Source: Phocaeicola intestinalis
Lineage (GTDB): Bacteria > Bacteroidota > Bacteroidia > Bacteroidales > Bacteroidaceae
NCBI RefSeq assembly: GCF_014837065.1
Contig: NZ_JACSPP010000010.1
Coordinates: 20,856-84,855, forward strand
Reading direction: 5' to 3'
Length of the DNA: 64,000 nt
Positions 15,982 through 24,268 of the stretch are shown piece after piece (the stretch's first letter is position 1; every line of letters begins with the position of its first letter). Position numbers and translations under genes: made by a program. The notes under the pieces are model-generated. The model worked only from the letters and a program-made list of their open reading frames with translations, made no database searches and was not told the origin of the DNA.

Positions 15982-16677
15982 TTATTTCTTTAAGTCAAAC
16001 AGATAAGTCAGCCGGGCACCGATGTACGAATGTGCCGAGCGCGAAAACGGGTCCTTCTTTGAATTGTTGTAAAAATCCGACAAGCCGAAGTAATAACGGG
16101 CTTCCAGCACAAAATGACCGATACCCGTACGTACCTCCATGCCGCCCCCGCCTACAATGCCATAATCGAACTTCCGGTCTGCCATCTTGCCGTATTGCTC
16201 GTTGGGAGTGCGTCCCGAAGGGTCCCAAGGGTCGCTCATCGTTTCTTTTTCCCCTATCAGGTATCCCACTTGCGGTCCCAGGTTGAGCACGAAACGCACG
16301 CCGTTCCCCTTGTCCTTACCGAAAGCCAGGTGGGCGAGCAGGGGGATTTCGATGTAGCTCATCGAGCGGTGATATGTATCGCCTGTCCCATCTTCTATCA
16401 CTTCCTTCCATCCGCGTTGCGAGAAATTCACTTCTCCCTGTATACCGCATATCATCTTGAAATATTTTTCGCCGATATAACGCACGGTCAGTCCAAATGC
16501 CGGCCCTACCTGTTTGCCTTGCTTGAAACTGGGCGTGATACTGATAGAGCTGAAATTGACGCCGCCGTTTACGCCTATGGAGAGGTTGCTCCGCTGGTCT
16601 TGCAGTTGCGCCTGGGCGGGAGATGCCCCCAGCAGGCATAGTCCGGTAATGATAAGTATGTAAAGTCTTTTCATCAT
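15982..16677 (-). CDS. PorT-like outer-membrane beta-barrel protein
   Basis: A 231-residue exported barrel protein. A signal peptide (MKRLYILIITGLCLLGASPAQAQ) is followed by alternating amphipathic strands with the typical opening LSIGVNGGVNFSSISI and the closing strand YIGARLTYLFDLKK. Length and pattern fit the PorT/porin-family barrels common in Bacteroidetes; no function can be assigned. MMKR offers two adjacent starts. It appears monocistronic, flanked on both sides by word hairpins. Confidence 0.8.
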   Translation of the reverse strand: MMKRLYILIITGLCLLGASPAQAQLQDQRSNLSIGVNGGVNFSSISITPSFKQGKQVGPAFGLTVRYIGEKYFKMICGIQGEVNFSQRGWKEVIEDGTGDTYHRSMSYIEIPLLAHLAFGKDKGNGVRFVLNLGPQVGYLIGEKETMSDPWDPSGRTPNEQYGKMADRKFDYGIVGGGGMEVRTGIGHFVLEARYYFGLSDFYNNSKKDPFSRSAHSYIGARLTYLFDLKK

Positions 16678-16705
16678 AAGTAGATGTTGAGAATTAGTTT
16701 ATTTT

Positions 16706-16758
16706 AATATCCGCATTCCACCCAATTGCCCCTACATGGGATGTTTGCGGATATTCAA
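16706..16758. repeat. Short GCGGATATT inverted-repeat element
   Basis: AATATCCGCA (16706-16715) and TGCGGATATTCAA (16746-16758) bracket a core that joins the right-end flank (CACCCAATTG) and left-end flank (CCCCTACATGGGATGTT) of the middle layer at 13982-14113. It reads as an internal-deletion version of that element in inverse orientation. Confidence 0.75.
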
Positions 16759-16781
16759 ATAGTTTATATAATGTGTCAGCT

Positions 16782-16927
16782 CAGAAACGCAAATTAACGC
16801 AGATTTTCGCGAATTCTTTTGATTTACTATTTTTCGATTTACGAAGTACGATTTAATGCTCAAATAGTAAATTGTCAAATCGTAAATTAAAGTAATCTGC
16901 GTTAATCCGCGAAAATCTGTGTTTCTG
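16782..16927. repeat. Nested word hairpin (ACGCAGATT outside, ATTTACGATT inside)
   Basis: The outer arms are 16782-16811 (CAGAAACGCAAATTAACGCA...) and 16894-16927 (inverted copy ending GTGTTTCTG). Inside are 16821-16860 (GATTTACTATTT...GATTTACGA) and its inverted counterpart 16861-16888. The outer word recurs at 48750-48837 and 24190-24222, the inner word at 49948-50053. No coding sequence is present. Confidence 0.8.
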
Positions 16928-16955
16928 ATAATATCATTTCATTTTGCATACTTAC

Positions 16956-18761
16956 TTATTCAAAATCAAGTTTGACCAGTTCGTAATTTTGCGAGAAATG
17001 TACGAAGAATATCTTGCGGTTGATGAATCCGCCCCAGTTATTGACCCGCTCAAACTTGAATCCGGTCTGTATCGGTACCACCTTCATACGGTCCAGATTG
17101 TCTTCCAATTTGTTGCCATACTGCGAAAGCCCTTTCAGGAAATAATAACCGATGTCAAACCCCAGCATGCCGTATTTGGGATAGATATTCGCCATATCCT
17201 TGCTATACCAGTGCCGGTAGGCATGTGTGAAGTCCACGGCGGCTGGAAACAGGTTGTTGGTATAAAACGACGAATAAAAATACGTGTCCAGTTCGTAAAA
17301 GTTGGCAAGGAAATCCTGCGTGTAGGTCTGCCATTCAGGATAACCGAAGAGGTGCATGTCGAAATGCGGGTGTTCCTTGCGCACCAGCGTAAGATGAGGA
17401 ACCAGTTTTGTCAACGCTGTACTGCGTGCCGAAAGCGGTACGAAAATGTTCTGTTGCAGCGTGTCCATCGCACTGATAACCCGGGCAGGGTCAATTTCCC
17501 CCTCCAGGCGTATCTGGGTAAAACGCACACCGTTATCCTTCAGTTCCGCCTTCATTCCCTTAATGAAATCGGCTTTTTCAGGGTCGGGCGTACCATCATC
17601 AAGGAACACCACATTACTCCGCCCGAACTTACGGAGAAAATGTTCGTATACCTCCGAGTACAGATACGATTGTGGCGTATTCACCTGGTAAAGCAAAGGA
17701 TTGTTGAACACCTGGTCTACCTTAGGAGCAAACGGCACCACCAACCGGATATTGTTCTGCCGGGCAAAATCCGTCAAGGGAGCAATCGAAGCGGCATTTA
17801 CCGGCCCCACAATCAAATCCATCTCTTTCATCCGGCTGTCTGCCAGAATTTTTTCGGCACCTGCCTTAGTCTCCTTGGTATCGTAGGCATAGATATCCAT
17901 CGACACTCCCTGACGTTTCAGGCTGTCTGCCGCCATCAGAAAACCTTCGTAAAACTCCACAATACGTGTCTGTGGCCCGCGCTGTGCACCGTTCTCTTTC
18001 GAAAAAGGGAGCACCAGTGCCACTTTAATCGTATGAATGGGTTTCTTTTCAGCAGCATTTTGCCTGAACAGTTCCTCGTTGGTAGGCTCGGCAGCAGCCT
18101 GTTTTGCCGCCTCTATCACCTCTGCCATAGCCTGGCGTTCCGCCTCTGGATAAGGGATAAAAAGAAAGGTTCCCCGTTTCAGCTTACCTTTCTTCAGCTC
18201 AGGGTTCGCCGCCAGCAATTCTTCTTCACTGATGCCATACTGGCGGCAGATGCTGAATATGGTTTCACGGCGTTGCACCTTGTGCATTGTCTTCCATTCG
18301 TCTTTCGCCTGTTCCGAACCCTGTTTTGCAAGAGTAGAAGAAGGTTGTGCCTCTGTCTTTCCATCAGGAGCCGGAACCACGATAACCTGCCCCACACGGA
18401 AATTGCTGGCACTCAGACCAGGATTTGCAGCACAAATGGCTTGCGCAGTCACCCCATATTTCACAGTCAGCTGATACAGGGTTTCCCCACGCTGAATGGT
18501 ATGATACTGCGGTCCCTGCTTGGCAGCAGATGCTTGCGGGATTTTCAACGTTTCGCCCATGCGGATTTTTTGGTCGCTCCCGGGATTCAGACGCACGATA
18601 TCACTTACCGGCACATTGTACATCCGTGAAATAGAATATAAGCTTTGCCCCTGTGCCACGGTATGCAGGAAAAATCCCGCATCGCCCGCGGTCTGTGCGT
18701 TCAGTACGGGATTACCTATCCACAACGCAGCCGCTACGCAAAGAATATGAATGAATTTCAT
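16956..18761 (-). CDS. LysM-repeat protein with periplasmic-binding-like domain
   Basis: A 601-residue exported protein. After a signal peptide (KFIHILCVAAALWIGNPVLNA) come three LysM domains: HTVAQGQSLYSISRMYNV (about 32-77), HTIQRGETLYQLTVKYGV (about 85-130) and HKVQRRETIFSICRQYGI (about 158-205). From about residue 245 a type I periplasmic-binding-like fold begins (IKVALVLPFSKENGA...EFYEGFLMAADSL, like amino-acid receptor proteins). LysM domains bind N-acetylglucosamine polymers, so the protein probably sits on peptidoglycan; the ligand of the second domain is unknown. The start MKFIHIL was chosen for the signal peptide. It is monocistronic, with promoter box 18791-18798. Confidence 0.85.
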   Translation of the reverse strand: MKFIHILCVAAALWIGNPVLNAQTAGDAGFFLHTVAQGQSLYSISRMYNVPVSDIVRLNPGSDQKIRMGETLKIPQASAAKQGPQYHTIQRGETLYQLTVKYGVTAQAICAANPGLSASNFRVGQVIVVPAPDGKTEAQPSSTLAKQGSEQAKDEWKTMHKVQRRETIFSICRQYGISEEELLAANPELKKGKLKRGTFLFIPYPEAERQAMAEVIEAAKQAAAEPTNEELFRQNAAEKKPIHTIKVALVLPFSKENGAQRGPQTRIVEFYEGFLMAADSLKRQGVSMDIYAYDTKETKAGAEKILADSRMKEMDLIVGPVNAASIAPLTDFARQNNIRLVVPFAPKVDQVFNNPLLYQVNTPQSYLYSEVYEHFLRKFGRSNVVFLDDGTPDPEKADFIKGMKAELKDNGVRFTQIRLEGEIDPARVISAMDTLQQNIFVPLSARSTALTKLVPHLTLVRKEHPHFDMHLFGYPEWQTYTQDFLANFYELDTYFYSSFYTNNLFPAAVDFTHAYRHWYSKDMANIYPKYGMLGFDIGYYFLKGLSQYGNKLEDNLDRMKVVPIQTGFKFERVNNWGGFINRKIFFVHFSQNYELVKLDFE

Positions 18762-18790
18762 CTTTTTGTCTCTTGAATTGTTTGAACGGG

Positions 18791-18798
18791 CAAAAATA
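18791..18798 (-). promoter_or_regulatory. Bacteroidetes -7 box, LysM gene
   Basis: TATTTTTG on the minus strand fits TAnnTTTG, 29 nt upstream of the chosen start. Confidence 0.5.
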
Positions 18799-18873
18799 CG
18801 CATTTTTATCGGTAGGCTAATGGATATTCCCAAGAATTTGCTCTCCGTGTAAGATTTTTTGGGAAATAAAAAG

Positions 18874-19127
18874 TTCACCACAGGATACAGGGTACCACAC
18901 AGGAAAATATAATTGAATATCCGCATTTTCCCAACAAGGAGTTAAAAGGATTTATTTCAGGGAGTTAAAAGGAGTTAGAAGCCAATACATTAGTTCATGG
19001 AAGCCATAGCAAGACTATTGGCTTTTAACTCCTGCCGAAGGTATAACTCCTTTTAACTTCCTCTTATACTATGGGCATTTTGCGGAATTCATAAAAATTT
19101 AAAAGGCTCTGTGTCCTCTGTGGTGAA
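18874..19127. repeat. Triple-nested palindromic repeat locus, reversed word order
   Basis: The outermost arms are TTCACCACAGGATACAGG (18874-18891) and an inverted copy at 19107-19127. The next layer is TTGAATATCCGCA (18913-18925) with TGCGGAATTCA (19081-19091). The innermost arms are AAGGAGTTAAAAGG.. to GCCAATA (18936-18987) with inverted copy 19016-19063. Compared with 13897-14167, the GGAGTTA and GCGGATATT layers are swapped. This fills the 377-nt gap between the LysM and GH105-like genes; no coding sequence. Confidence 0.85.
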
Positions 19128-19138
19128 AAATGATAAAC

Positions 19139-20398
19139 TTATTTCACTAATTCGTATTCCAGGCAAGCCATGATGAAAGGGCCGATGGCTTTGCCTTCAT
19201 TGTTCACGATGGTTACGTCTTTACCGCACAGGTAATAGTCGGGTGTACCGTCGCGCGAGGGATCTTTTGCCGGACCCAATCCTGCCGAACGGCAACTTTG
19301 GTTCAGGTTGATGGTGCCGTTTTCGTTGGTGGTGACAAAGGTTTTCAGCAATCCTTGGTATGCCTTTTCGGTTACGTCCTTATAGCTTTCGGGCAGGATG
19401 CCGAGGCGGATGCCTTTCAGATAAGCGTAGGTAAACATGCTCGAAGCCGAGGACTCCAGGTAATTGGCGATGCCGCATCGGCTTACGAACGAGTCGTCGT
19501 ATTGCAGCAATTGGTACCATACGCCGCTCTCCCGGTCTTGCCAGTGTGCCAGTCCCTTGGCTACGGTATTTACGATGGTCTTCAGCTCATTGTAGTCGGG
19601 GTGCGACTGGGGCATCACTTCCAGTACGTCGACCAGTGCGGCGAAATACCAGCCCATGCCCCGTCCCCAGAACTCTTTGGAGCAGCCTTTGTGAGGTTCG
19701 GCTTTGTTTGCCCAGAACGAGTTGGCGTCTTCGGGATTGGCAGACCATGCGTGATAATACAATTGCTTGCCGGCATCGTAGGTATGGCGGGCGATGGTCT
19801 TGAACTGGTGCGCAATGTCGGTCCATGCCTTTGTATTGTTGGGGTCGAAGTTGGCTTGCCATTCGGCATAGAAGGCGGCTCCCATATAGAGGCCGTCCAG
19901 CCACATCTGTCCCGGATAGATATCTTTGTGGAAGAAACAACCTTTGGCATCGCCTGTCTGGATACGCGAATAGTCGTTCACCAGGTAATTGCGTAGCCAG
20001 TCGGCAGCCTTTTTGTAGCGGTCGGCATTGTGCGTGCCGTTCTGCTCGTCCAAGGCTTTTTCGTGGCGGTAAAGGGCGAAGAGCACCTTGCCCGAATTGA
20101 TGTTGTCGATGTTCCCTTTCTTGAAGTTCTTGAAGGTGCCGTCGGGATTGATGGCGTTGTCAGCATATTCTTTAGCCCATTGGTAATAGTCGGCAGTCCA
20201 GTCGGCATACCGATATTGCTCGCAAAGGTTCAGGAGCGACTTTGCTACCAGCCCGTTCACGTAGTCCCACGATTTGCCGTGTGTCCATTGTTTGCCTTGC
20301 GATTCCGCCATGCGTTGCGAATAGCGCGTTTGCGCATGAGTGGAAAGGGTGCAGCAGGCGGCAAGAAGCAGGCATACGGCGCATACGAATGTTTTCAT
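19139..20398 (-). CDS. GH88/GH105 family unsaturated glucuronyl/galacturonyl hydrolase-like protein
   Basis: A 419-residue exported protein with signal peptide (KTFVCAVCLLLAACCTLSTHA). The body is an (alpha/alpha)6-toroid-type hydrolase like YteR/RmrU: SWDYVNGLVAKSLL, the first-Asp region YADWTADYYQWAKEY, and the diagnostic MWLDGLYMGAAFYAEW with the candidate catalytic Asp, then FWGRGMGWYFAAL. By family it hydrolyses the unsaturated uronic residue left by polysaccharide lyases on rhamnogalacturonan or related glycans. No SusC/SusD pair or lyase is nearby, so it is not in a visible polysaccharide-utilisation locus. Family assigned by pattern; exact GH family uncertain. Confidence 0.82.
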   Translation of the reverse strand: MKTFVCAVCLLLAACCTLSTHAQTRYSQRMAESQGKQWTHGKSWDYVNGLVAKSLLNLCEQYRYADWTADYYQWAKEYADNAINPDGTFKNFKKGNIDNINSGKVLFALYRHEKALDEQNGTHNADRYKKAADWLRNYLVNDYSRIQTGDAKGCFFHKDIYPGQMWLDGLYMGAAFYAEWQANFDPNNTKAWTDIAHQFKTIARHTYDAGKQLYYHAWSANPEDANSFWANKAEPHKGCSKEFWGRGMGWYFAALVDVLEVMPQSHPDYNELKTIVNTVAKGLAHWQDRESGVWYQLLQYDDSFVSRCGIANYLESSASSMFTYAYLKGIRLGILPESYKDVTEKAYQGLLKTFVTTNENGTINLNQSCRSAGLGPAKDPSRDGTPDYYLCGKDVTIVNNEGKAIGPFIMACLEYELVK

Positions 20399-20445
20399 GC
20401 TCGATAGTTTTTTAGGGTTAGGTTTTATTTCTTTTACGGTTAACG

Positions 20446-20477
20446 AAAAAAGGCCGGCTGAACATTCAGCCGACCTT
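20446..20477 (-). terminator. Rho-independent terminator of tRNA-Cys
   Basis: The arms AAGGCCGGCTGAA (20450-20462) and TTCAGCCGACCTT (20465-20477) pair with one mismatch. On the minus strand the hairpin is followed by a T run (complement of the A run at 20446-20450). It lies 9 nt beyond the tRNA 3' end. Confidence 0.75.
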
Positions 20478-20486
20478 CATGCTTTG

Positions 20487-20558
20487 AGGTTCCTGGCGGA
20501 TTCGAACCGCCGTGCACGGTTTTGCAGACCGCTGACTAAGCCACTCATCCAAGGAACC
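20487..20558 (-). tRNA. tRNA-Cys (GCA)
   Basis: A 72-nt cloverleaf on the minus strand. The acceptor stem GGTTCCT pairs with AGGAACC, the discriminator base is U (typical of tRNA-Cys), the anticodon loop is CTGCAAA with anticodon GCA, and the T arm is GGCGG-TTCGAAT-CCGCC. The 3' CCA is not encoded. Confidence 0.95.
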
Positions 20559-20862
20559 ATTGGTTGTTACACTTGTGTTTCTCAAATGCGTTGCAAAGGT
20601 ATGACTATTTTTTGAATCTGCAATACTTTCCACCGAAATTTTTCATTTTTCTTCATGTTTTCCATCAGTTTTCCATCTGTCTTTTCAAGAAATGCTCTTT
20701 ATTGTACTCATGTGCATCGTTAAACGGCGAACTCACTTGTGTTCATCAAAAGGCATGTTTGAATCGTTGTCTTTTTGAAATACGAAGCCAGCGCAATCTG
20801 TTTCTTCTGTGGAGAGCGTGCAGATTGCGCTTGGGCATTATCGCATCAAAAAGGTATGCCGT

Positions 20863-21564
20863 TTAAAACCGGTATCCGATATTCAGTTGGAAATTAGAGT
20901 TCCGCAATCCTAACAGGTCGTGCACCTGTTTGATGCCTACCATGTAATTGAAACTGACGGTGTAATGTTCGGCTATGATTGCTTTCAGTCCGGCAGTTCC
21001 TCCATATTCCCAGTGGCGGAAAGGAGTGAGAAGAGCATGTGCATTGTTCGGGCTTCCTTCGATGGGGTACGAATATCCTTTCATCGGATTCCATTGGTGT
21101 GTTTCCGTGCGTGCACCTTCTCCATCGGGCTGTACAATTTCCAGCGAAGAATTTCCTGCGCTGAAGCCGTATGCTGCATAAAGGCCGATAGACGGCATCA
21201 GGCAGAAACGCTCGGTAATGTGGAAGTTATAACCTATCTTGAGGGGCAGGATCAGGTTGTTTATTTTAGTGTCTGTCTTAGGAAAATGTGTCACCATGTA
21301 AGGCGAGAATTTCATGGTGCTCCGGTTCTGTAAAAGTGTCAGTCCGGATGAAAGTGTCCAATGTTTTTTGAACTCATAGTCGACGGTTGCCCCTACTTGG
21401 AACCCGGCTTTCATTCCTCCTGTTTGTTCTGCCGTATGCTTTTGACTTGCCAGATAGTGTGACAGGTTTGCTCCGGCTTCTACGCCAAACTTTACTTGTT
21501 GGGCTGCTATTGGCAGGATATTTAGAAGAGACAGTATGAGTATAATGGATAATTTTACGTTCAT
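20863..21564 (-). CDS. PorT-like outer-membrane beta-barrel protein
   Basis: A 233-residue exported barrel protein: signal peptide (NVKLSIILILSLLNILPIAAQ), first strand KFGVEAGANLSHYL, repeated amphipathic strands (WTLSSGLTLLQNRS, NLILPLKIGYNFHI) and closing strand FQLNIGYRF. It resembles the PorT/porin family in length and pattern but has no assignable substrate. The 304-nt stretch between it and tRNA-Cys shows no convincing gene, and no promoter box is obvious. Confidence 0.8.
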   Translation of the reverse strand: MNVKLSIILILSLLNILPIAAQQVKFGVEAGANLSHYLASQKHTAEQTGGMKAGFQVGATVDYEFKKHWTLSSGLTLLQNRSTMKFSPYMVTHFPKTDTKINNLILPLKIGYNFHITERFCLMPSIGLYAAYGFSAGNSSLEIVQPDGEGARTETHQWNPMKGYSYPIEGSPNNAHALLTPFRHWEYGGTAGLKAIIAEHYTVSFNYMVGIKQVHDLLGLRNSNFQLNIGYRF

Positions 21565-21758
21565 AATGATGTAATGGTTGTTTTGAATGGATTGTTATGT
21601 ATGTTCTTCACTATTCTTCACTATTAAAGTGTATTGTTGTTTGTTTTTGGTTTCTTTTCTTTCTATCTTCGCACTCACCTCCTTTCTTTTTAGGTGGTTG
21701 GGGCAGGCACTTCCGGTTTCTTTTAGCGGGGAAAAGGAAGCGGTCTGCCTTTATTTCA

Positions 21759-22136
21759 TTAGAAAATTGTGATTAGTTGGTCTGATTTAATAGAACTAGT
21801 AATAATCAAGGTGTATTCTTCTCCGTCTTGCAATGCATCTAACGGTATGACCATATAGGCAGAGTTCTCTTGAAGAATTTCTTTCGTAAGAATAGAAACG
21901 CCTTGTGAATTTCGAATTTCAAGATACACCGTTCTATCCGGCTGACTGTTAGTCAAGATGAGGAGACCGTTTGTCACTTCTCCGGATATAGGTATTTTAG
22001 AAAGGCTGCGTTTTATGCTATGCGTATGCCATCTCCCATTTAGTCTTGTAGATTTATTGTCTTTTCTATGATATCCATAGGCAGGAAGTATACAACAAAT
22101 CAACAACCCCGCGATCAATAGTTTTGTTTTTCTCAT
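21759..22136 (-). CDS. DUF3244 family small exported protein
   Basis: A 125-residue protein with signal peptide (RKTKLLIAGLLICCILPAYG) and a beta-sandwich-like body (YLEIRNSQGVSILTKEIL, GEEYTLIITSS) in the style of DUF3244. The start MRKTKLL was chosen for the signal peptide and because a TAnnTTTG box lies 24 nt upstream. It is encoded next to, and on the same strand as, the TPR/HTH regulator-like gene, with 154 nt between them and separate promoter boxes. Function unknown. Confidence 0.75.
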   Translation of the reverse strand: MRKTKLLIAGLLICCILPAYGYHRKDNKSTRLNGRWHTHSIKRSLSKIPISGEVTNGLLILTNSQPDRTVYLEIRNSQGVSILTKEILQENSAYMVIPLDALQDGEEYTLIITSSIKSDQLITIF

Positions 22137-22160
22137 AGTTTTCTCGTTTTTGATTTGCTG

Positions 22161-22168
22161 CAAAATTA
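22161..22168 (-). promoter_or_regulatory. Bacteroidetes -7 box, DUF3244 gene
   Basis: TAATTTTG on the minus strand fits TAnnTTTG, 24 nt upstream of the start. Confidence 0.5.
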
Positions 22169-22290
22169 GACATAACAAGTAAAACCAACAAGAAACTTAC
22201 CTTGATTTCATATAGACATAATGATTTTCTTGGTTGTTGAAAATCAGTTGATTATAAACATTCCTATGCGTTTAATCTGTACATTGCTTT

Positions 22291-24087
22291 TCAATACTCC
22301 CAAATCCAAGTATCGAAGCTCCTTTTTTCGTCAGAAAGTTTGAGTTGAGTGTAGATTTTCTTTTTCAGTCGAGATTTGGATGTGGAGACGGATGCGGGTG
22401 AAATGGCCAAGAGTGTAGCAATCTCGCTAACGGAGAAATGCAGCTTTATCAGGCAGCAAAGCAACACTTCGTATTCGCTTAATGAAGGTATAGATGTAAG
22501 CAGACGTTGCCTGAAGCCGGTGTAGATGGTATCGGCAAGTTGGCATATTTGGTTTCTGTCCGCATTGCTTAAACAAATAGGGTGCTGATGCAAAGCTGTG
22601 AGATAGGGATGTGTTTCAATCAGAAGAGCAGACAATTGGTCTTTCTCTAGCTGGAGTTGATTGAATGCTTCGGTAATAGTGGTTGCTCCATTAGTGGATT
22701 TATAGGAGGTGATTTCAGTTTGCAGGTGTGCATTCTTTTGTTGTAAAGTTTGGTTCTCTTCGCGCAGAAAAGCAAGGGTTTCGCGTTGCTCTTCCAATTG
22801 CTCTGCAACTTCCTTATTTTCAGCAATTCGTTTTTCCAATTCTGCAATGTAGATATTATTTCGTGCCATAAGCCGTTGGTTTTTGTTTAGTTGTGCTGTT
22901 AGGCGGTTTAAATCTTCTTTCTTTCGGTATAGCATTGTCTTTCGGTATATGTAGAAGTAGGTGATGACCCCAATCAAACAAAGCACAGCAATAATGCTCA
23001 ACAAAAACCATCGTGCAGTTTGAAACTCTAATTGCTGATTGCGGTGAGCAAGTTTTTGGTGTTCGTATTTCTCTTTATAGGCTATGATGGTTTCACTTTT
23101 GTCTAACGCATAAATGGAATCTTGATAGAATAATAAGGAATCGCAAAAGTCTGTCATATATTGCCGATAAGTAGGCTGCTGGCTCAGAGACAATAAAGCT
23201 TCATACACTCCTGCAAGTGTATATACATTGGAAGTATGTAAGGCTTTCTTTAAATAATAATAAGCCGAATCGTATTCTTCCAGACAAAGGAAAGTTTCCC
23301 CTATTCCATAATAATCTGGAGCAATATTGTTTTTTATTGCTCGTTTTTCTAAATCCAGTGCTTTCTCGTAATTTCCCAAAGCAAAATAGACATCAGCCAA
23401 TTCGCTTTCTAAGGAGTTGAAAGTTTCATGGATGCTGTCTCGTATCTGAATGGCTTGGTTATAAGACTGGATAGCACGTTCATACTCTCCTCTTACGCTA
23501 TATGTTCTTCCAAAATCTTGTAAAGTTGTCATTTCATACCGTTTGCAGGAGTCTTTCACGGCATAATCGTAGGCTTCTTGAAAGGCTTCCAAGGCATAGT
23601 CGGTCAGGTTGCGGTACACATACAGGTTGCCTAAGGAGGACATGACCAGATAGCCTAACTTATAGTCGTTGGTCTTTTCTATATTTGCTTTAGCCTCTAA
23701 AAAGTAATTCATGGCTTTCGTGATATTCTTCAGTTCATAGTTGACATTGCCCATATAAAGTGCCGACATGGCTTTCCTTCGAGCGTTATCAGTATGTCGG
23801 TAATAGTCATAAGCAATGCGGATGAGGGAATCGGACTGGAAAGGCAGGCACAATTTGAATTGGGCTTGCGTTGTCAGCAGGCACCACAAGGCATGTTGTT
23901 TTTTATTTCGTGCGGAAGGAATAGGCATCGTTTTCAAGATATGCAGGGCACTGTCCGGATTATTAAACATTAGTGCTTCTGCCTGTATAAGTTCAGGCAA
24001 AGGGGAAACGTCTTGTTTCTTGCATCCGAAAAGCAAGAACAAGCCGATAAAGTAAAATATGGTGTACGCTATGCCTTTTGTTTTCAT
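22291..24087 (-). CDS. Lipoprotein-signal TPR protein with membrane helix and HTH-like C terminus
   Basis: A 598-residue protein. The N terminus ends in a lipobox-like LLFGCKK (Cys 22). Residues about 40-330 are tetratricopeptide repeats (for example NYELKNITKAMNYFLEA, RGEYERAIQSYNQAIQI). A membrane helix WFLLSIIAVLCLIGVITYF lies at about 358-378. After it come a coiled coil (about 385-465) and a C-terminal region with a helix-turn-helix-like stretch (FSVSEIATLLAISPASVSTSKSR-type, about 550-575). The layout suggests a periplasmic TPR sensor joined through the membrane to a cytoplasmic DNA-binding-like tail; this is inference. The DUF3244 gene downstream is a likely partner. Confidence 0.8.
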   Translation of the reverse strand: MKTKGIAYTIFYFIGLFLLFGCKKQDVSPLPELIQAEALMFNNPDSALHILKTMPIPSARNKKQHALWCLLTTQAQFKLCLPFQSDSLIRIAYDYYRHTDNARRKAMSALYMGNVNYELKNITKAMNYFLEAKANIEKTNDYKLGYLVMSSLGNLYVYRNLTDYALEAFQEAYDYAVKDSCKRYEMTTLQDFGRTYSVRGEYERAIQSYNQAIQIRDSIHETFNSLESELADVYFALGNYEKALDLEKRAIKNNIAPDYYGIGETFLCLEEYDSAYYYLKKALHTSNVYTLAGVYEALLSLSQQPTYRQYMTDFCDSLLFYQDSIYALDKSETIIAYKEKYEHQKLAHRNQQLEFQTARWFLLSIIAVLCLIGVITYFYIYRKTMLYRKKEDLNRLTAQLNKNQRLMARNNIYIAELEKRIAENKEVAEQLEEQRETLAFLREENQTLQQKNAHLQTEITSYKSTNGATTITEAFNQLQLEKDQLSALLIETHPYLTALHQHPICLSNADRNQICQLADTIYTGFRQRLLTSIPSLSEYEVLLCCLIKLHFSVSEIATLLAISPASVSTSKSRLKKKIYTQLKLSDEKRSFDTWIWEY

Positions 24088-24105
24088 GCTTTTTGGGTTT
24101 CATGA

Positions 24106-24113
24106 CAAAATTA
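24106..24113 (-). promoter_or_regulatory. Bacteroidetes -7 box, TPR/HTH gene
   Basis: TAATTTTG on the minus strand fits TAnnTTTG, 18 nt upstream of the start codon. Confidence 0.5.
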
Positions 24114-24158
24114 AGCAAAATCCGTTGAAATATGTATGTCGTTTCAGTTAAAAAAAAG

Positions 24159-24222
24159 TATCTGCTTCTGCGCCTCTGCGTTCGTTAGTTGAAGCGCAGA
24201 TTGACGCAGATTTCGCAGATTA
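24159..24222. repeat. Single-locus ACGCAGATT word repeat
   Basis: 24190-24222 reads GAAGCGCAGATTGACGCAG followed by ATTTCGCAGATTAC, a variant of the outer word at 16782 and 48750. The upstream stretch 24159-24184 (TATCTGCTTCTGCGCCTCTG..) is a weak inverted partner. It lies between the barrel gene and the TPR gene. Confidence 0.5.
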
Positions 24223-24268
24223 CTTTTCAATTTATGTCTGTTGTTCGCATCTATTTGTTTCTGCTTGC

